From Flavobacterium sp. (GTDB taxonomy: Bacteria > Bacteroidota > Bacteroidia > Flavobacteriales > Flavobacteriaceae), in contig JAAXJD010000007.1 of assembly GCA_012270005.1 (NCBI GenBank), positions 1-34,906 of the forward strand: a DNA stretch of 34,906 nt, given 5' to 3'. Position numbers and translations under genes: made by a program. Below the pieces are notes generated by a model. That model made no database searches, was not told the DNA's origin, and saw only the letters and a program-made list of their open reading frames with translations. Shown in pieces: positions 32,583 through 34,906 of the stretch. Positions within the stretch are counted from its first letter, which is position 1. Each line of letters starts with the position of its first letter.

Positions 32583-32600
32583 AATTAACATTAAAAAAAT

Positions 32601-32999
32601 ATGAATTTTTACGAATTTAACGTACGTGTCCGCTATGCCGAAACCGACCAAATGGGAGTGGTTTATCATGGTAATTATGCGCAGTATTTTGAAATGGGCC
32701 GTGTAGAATGGCTTAGAAATCTGGGGGTTAGTTATAAGTCTATGGAAGAGGCCGGGATTATGCTGCCGGTAGTGTCTTTGACTATGAACTACAAAAAGCC
32801 TGCCCGGTACGACGACCTGCTAAGGGTGCGTACCATCTTTAAAAAACAAGACGGCGTTAAGATAGAATTTGACTACGAGATATACAACGAAGCTAACGAG
32901 TTATTAACAACCGGGTACTCTATGTTAGTGTTTGTAGACATGAAAACCGGACGCCCTGTAAGCCCTCCGGACTATGTAAGAGAAAAGCTTAATTTTTAG
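32601..32999 (+). CDS. Acyl-CoA thioesterase, 4HBT (YbgC/FcbC) type
   Basis: 132 aa hot-dog fold. The signature RVRYAETDQMGVVYHGNYAQYFEMGR (about residues 8-33) contains the catalytic Asp16 and the YHxNY pattern of the 4-hydroxybenzoyl-CoA thioesterase group. Hydrolyses acyl-CoA thioesters in the cytoplasm; chain length unknown. It stands alone, divergent from dnaA, and is followed by hairpin element D. Confidence 0.9.
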   Translation: MNFYEFNVRVRYAETDQMGVVYHGNYAQYFEMGRVEWLRNLGVSYKSMEEAGIMLPVVSLTMNYKKPARYDDLLRVRTIFKKQDGVKIEFDYEIYNEANELLTTGYSMLVFVDMKTGRPVSPPDYVREKLNF

Positions 33000-33004
33000 T
33001 TTAT

Positions 33005-33103
33005 CTTTTTTGTTTAAAGTTTAAGGTTTGAAGTTTTTTTTAAAGTTGTTTGAACATACGGAACGGTCAAAAAAACCTGAAACTTTAAACCTGAAACAAA
33101 ACG
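33005..33103. repeat. Long imperfect hairpin made of GTTTnAr heptads (element D)
   Basis: Left arm about 33005-33041, right arm about 33067-33103, with only short mismatches. Each arm is a run of seven-base words of the GTTTAAA / GTTTCAG kind ending in a T or A run. It occupies the gap between the convergent thioesterase and YigZ genes and reaches the last codons of the latter (33085). The same layout as element A. Confidence 0.82.
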
Positions 33104-33696
33104 TCTATTGTATAAAGACTTTCAAATGCCTCCAGTACTGAGGGGGCATTTTTTTTGCGCGTGGCTACAACTATTTCGCAGTCCATTTCCATTTTTTGCG
33201 AAACTACCTCCAGGTTTTTTTCTTTAATAACCCGCATTACGCGGTTCATGTCATGGTAACCAAATTTAAGGGTGTAGTGTACGTTTATGGTTTTTTCAAT
33301 GATTTCACTTGCCTCGAGTGCCAGCTGTGCCGAAAGTCTGTATGCTGCTATAAGTCCGCCCACACCCAGCTTCACTCCGCCGAAGTACCTTACTGATACC
33401 ACCAGCACATTGGTTACCCCAAAGCTTTGTATTTGTCCATAAATAGGCATACCGGCAGTATTGCTGGGTTCGCCATCGTCGTTAGCACGGTAGTAGATGT
33501 TTGGTTCGGTGCCCAGCTGAAACGCATAGCACCAGTGGCGCGCCTGTGGGTGTTGTTTTTTAATGTCAGCCAGCAGGGTTTTTACCTGGGTTTCATCTGC
33601 CACCGGAAAAGCATAGCCAAAGAACTTACTGCCCTTTTCCTTAAAAAGGGTTTCTTCGCCGGGAGCGGCCAGTGTGTTATAGGTATCTTTTTCCAT
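33085..33696 (-). CDS. YigZ / IMPACT-family protein
   Basis: 203 aa from ATG 33696; an in-frame TTG at 33717 lies upstream of the promoter box and is rejected. UPF0029 N-terminal domain: EKGSKFFGYAFPV near the start, then HWCYAF, the DDGEPSNTAGMPI signature (about 80-93) and VRYFGGVKLGVGGLIAAY (about 107-125). The C-terminal half is a ferredoxin-like domain resembling elongation-factor G domain V. The family is linked to translation regulation, with no firm biochemical role. The final codons lie inside repeat element D. Confidence 0.9.
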   Translation of the reverse strand: MEKDTYNTLAAPGEETLFKEKGSKFFGYAFPVADETQVKTLLADIKKQHPQARHWCYAFQLGTEPNIYYRANDDGEPSNTAGMPIYGQIQSFGVTNVLVVSVRYFGGVKLGVGGLIAAYRLSAQLALEASEIIEKTINVHYTLKFGYHDMNRVMRVIKEKNLEVVSQKMEMDCEIVVATRKKNAPSVLEAFESLYTIDVLFQV

Positions 33697-33703
33697 GCGG
33701 GTG

Positions 33704-33711
33704 CAAAGGTA
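33704..33711 (-). promoter_or_regulatory. -7 element abutting the yigZ start
   Basis: TACCTTTG on the minus strand, exact match to TAnnTTTG, with seven bases before the ATG at 33696; the leader would be only a few bases. Confidence 0.5.
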
Positions 33712-33772
33712 AGGCAAGTATTTGTAAACGAAAAATTGTGTAATATTGTAGTAAAGCCAATCAATCCCGGTT

Positions 33773-34390
33773 ATGCGAATTATTATTTGTTTTTTCTTCT
33801 TCTTATCTTCTTTGTCTTGTTTCGCCCAAGGAGATCATTCGCACGAACATATAAATAAGGTTATTGGTATTCCTGATTTGCTTGCTGATTTTGAAATACG
33901 GATATACAAGAGTTACAACATAACCAACTGTACCGAAGTTTTCAGGATGTACCAGGTGAATAAAGATGTTTGGCGAGGTATGTTTTATGAGTATTATAGT
34001 GCGGCACCACATGCTAATGTAAAGGAACACTTTACAAAGAGAGAGCTTCAGGCATCTGGAAATTTAGATATAGCTTGGTATAAAATGCTTGCTCAGGATA
34101 TTTTATATTTACCACAGCAGGAAGCTATAAGGCACAAGCTAAGTAAGAAATATGTAGAATGCGATCCGTTAGATAAAAGGTATGATGGCTATGGCCTTGC
34201 AGTACAAACCGTAGCTATTTGCGATGGAACATCATTTGATATTTTCATACGCCAAGAGGATAAACAAAATAATATTTCTTACGATAACCCTGAAAGTTAC
34301 TTAAAACGTTATCCTGATGTAGACGAACTGATTTCTATTCACGAACTGCTGGAGATAATTCGGGAGAATTTTGGCGTTTGGAAAGAGTAA
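33773..34390 (+). CDS. Secreted protein of unknown function
   Basis: 205 aa. A signal peptide (residues 1-19, ending in CFAQ) and a short His-rich stretch (GDHSHEHIN) open the mature part; the rest has no domain I recognise, though it reads as a compact alpha/beta protein with conserved-looking Cys pairs (NCTEVF, YVECDP, AICDGT). The coding is more AT-rich, by eye, than its neighbours, like the unknown gene at 1075-2094. A TAATATTG at 33741-33748 may be its -7 box. It may be periplasmic. Confidence 0.75.
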   Translation: MRIIICFFFFLSSLSCFAQGDHSHEHINKVIGIPDLLADFEIRIYKSYNITNCTEVFRMYQVNKDVWRGMFYEYYSAAPHANVKEHFTKRELQASGNLDIAWYKMLAQDILYLPQQEAIRHKLSKKYVECDPLDKRYDGYGLAVQTVAICDGTSFDIFIRQEDKQNNISYDNPESYLKRYPDVDELISIHELLEIIRENFGVWKE

Positions 34391-34452
34391 ACAATAGCAT
34401 ATTTTTGTATCTTAACCATTCAGAACAAACAATTAAAACATCTACAGAAACC

Positions 34453-34906
34453 ATGAAAACAATTTTTATAGCATCGGCACTGGCATTGGTGCTGTTATCG
34501 TCTTGCGGGCAAACCGAAAAACCTAAAGAAATGTATTGCGGCATAGGCATGAGTGCCTTTGAGGTAATTGATGCCAAAACCATGGCGGCCAACTTTAAGT
34601 ATACCGAAGCCGATAAAACCCTGCTCGCTGCCGTTACTGCCGAAGTAAAAAGTGTGTACGCCGAAAAGCCCGTAGAGGTGTATTTTTATAATAAGATAGC
34701 GAATGAAATAGGTATTTACGTAGTAGCGCCTAACGATAAAACGGTGGTGGAAAAAATATGCTGCGACTTGCTGCAGAGCACTTTGCCTGATTTACCCCCC
34801 ACCCCAAGAATTGTTTGTGATACTAAAAAAGATCAAACACTCAATCAAGGAGATCGAATTGGAATGATAAGATTTGGAAGTAGAGCGGATGTTTACTATG
34901 AAAATT
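34453..34906 (+). CDS. Small lipoprotein, running in frame into a phosphatidylserine decarboxylase fragment at the window edge
   Basis: ATG at 34453; the first 115 or so residues form a lipoprotein (LLSSC lipobox, Cys18) of unknown function, with codon use like the neighbours. From about 34800 the frame stays open but the protein changes: RIVCDTKKDQTLNQGDRIGMIR and a following FGSRADVYY match the end of bacterial phosphatidylserine/archaetidylserine decarboxylases, including the FGS self-cleavage site. The DNA there is also AT-rich, with AGA, GGA, ATT and AAT codons uncommon elsewhere here. The gene is cut by the window end. This is more likely a junction to foreign sequence than a true fusion. 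Confidence 0.65.
   Translation, partial: MKTIFIASALALVLLSSCGQTEKPKEMYCGIGMSAFEVIDAKTMAANFKYTEADKTLLAAVTAEVKSVYAEKPVEVYFYNKIANEIGIYVVAPNDKTVVEKICCDLLQSTLPDLPPTPRIVCDTKKDQTLNQGDRIGMIRFGSRADVYYEN

Noticed and set aside
32412-32600. oriC upstream of dnaA
   Set aside because: AT-rich, but no DnaA-box-like nonamers seen.

Overview
The window looks like a chromosomal piece of a Bacteroidetes bacterium, most likely a Flavobacteriaceae member close to Flavobacterium. The basis is: many copies of the Bacteroidetes -7 promoter element TAnnTTTG just upstream of genes, starts without strong Shine-Dalgarno sequences, a secreted multidomain protein with a GEVED-like domain and a type IX secretion C-terminal tail, an FKBP lipoprotein of the flavobacterial type, a long (482 aa) GAPDH, and the order dnaA - low-molecular-weight phosphatase - RsmI-like methylase. 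Almost all genes are housekeeping or ordinary accessory genes; there is no CRISPR array, prophage or recognisable transposase.

Layout. 1-3265: a small membrane protein, then a disturbed locus in which the first 78 codons of a kinase-like gene are duplicated on either side of a unique secreted-protein gene. 3365-8149: a GH2 beta-galactosidase facing a three-gene minus-strand set (membrane protein, alpha/beta hydrolase, GNAT). 8267-10990: a von Willebrand A protein and MoxR-like AAA+ ATPase pair, split by a long hairpin repeat. 11055-13172: a second hairpin repeat, then a ygiN-mdaB quinone-redox pair divergent from a LysR regulator. 13388-13595: tRNA-Leu and tRNA-Lys. 13731-16786: aroK convergent with a PRTase / methyltransferase / S4-domain operon, then an FKBP lipoprotein. 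17300-21277: GAPDH with a palindromic candidate operator, divergent from a T9SS cargo protein. 21364-26178: an envelope group (HtrA protease divergent from dapF - GNAT - mltG, then a lysozyme-like protein). 26147-29541: a paralogue of the first small membrane protein, NhaA and a SulP transporter. 29798-32411: dnaA operon. 32601-34906: thioesterase, YigZ, a secreted unknown, and a lipoprotein that changes abruptly into the C-terminal end of a phosphatidylserine decarboxylase at the right edge.

The most noteworthy signals are (1) four intergenic long-hairpin elements (9411-9506, 11055-11220, 29538-29807, 33005-33103), each with arms made of tandem short words, with different words and periods but one architecture; one of them ends exactly where the SulP gene should have its start codon; (2) the 840-1073 / 2204-2437 duplication, whose nine differences are all synonymous; (3) a protein-kinase-like motif set in the uncharacterised 353-aa protein; and (4) the probable chimeric junction near 34800. 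I did not find a convincing new multi-gene system; the hairpin family is the best candidate for something undescribed.
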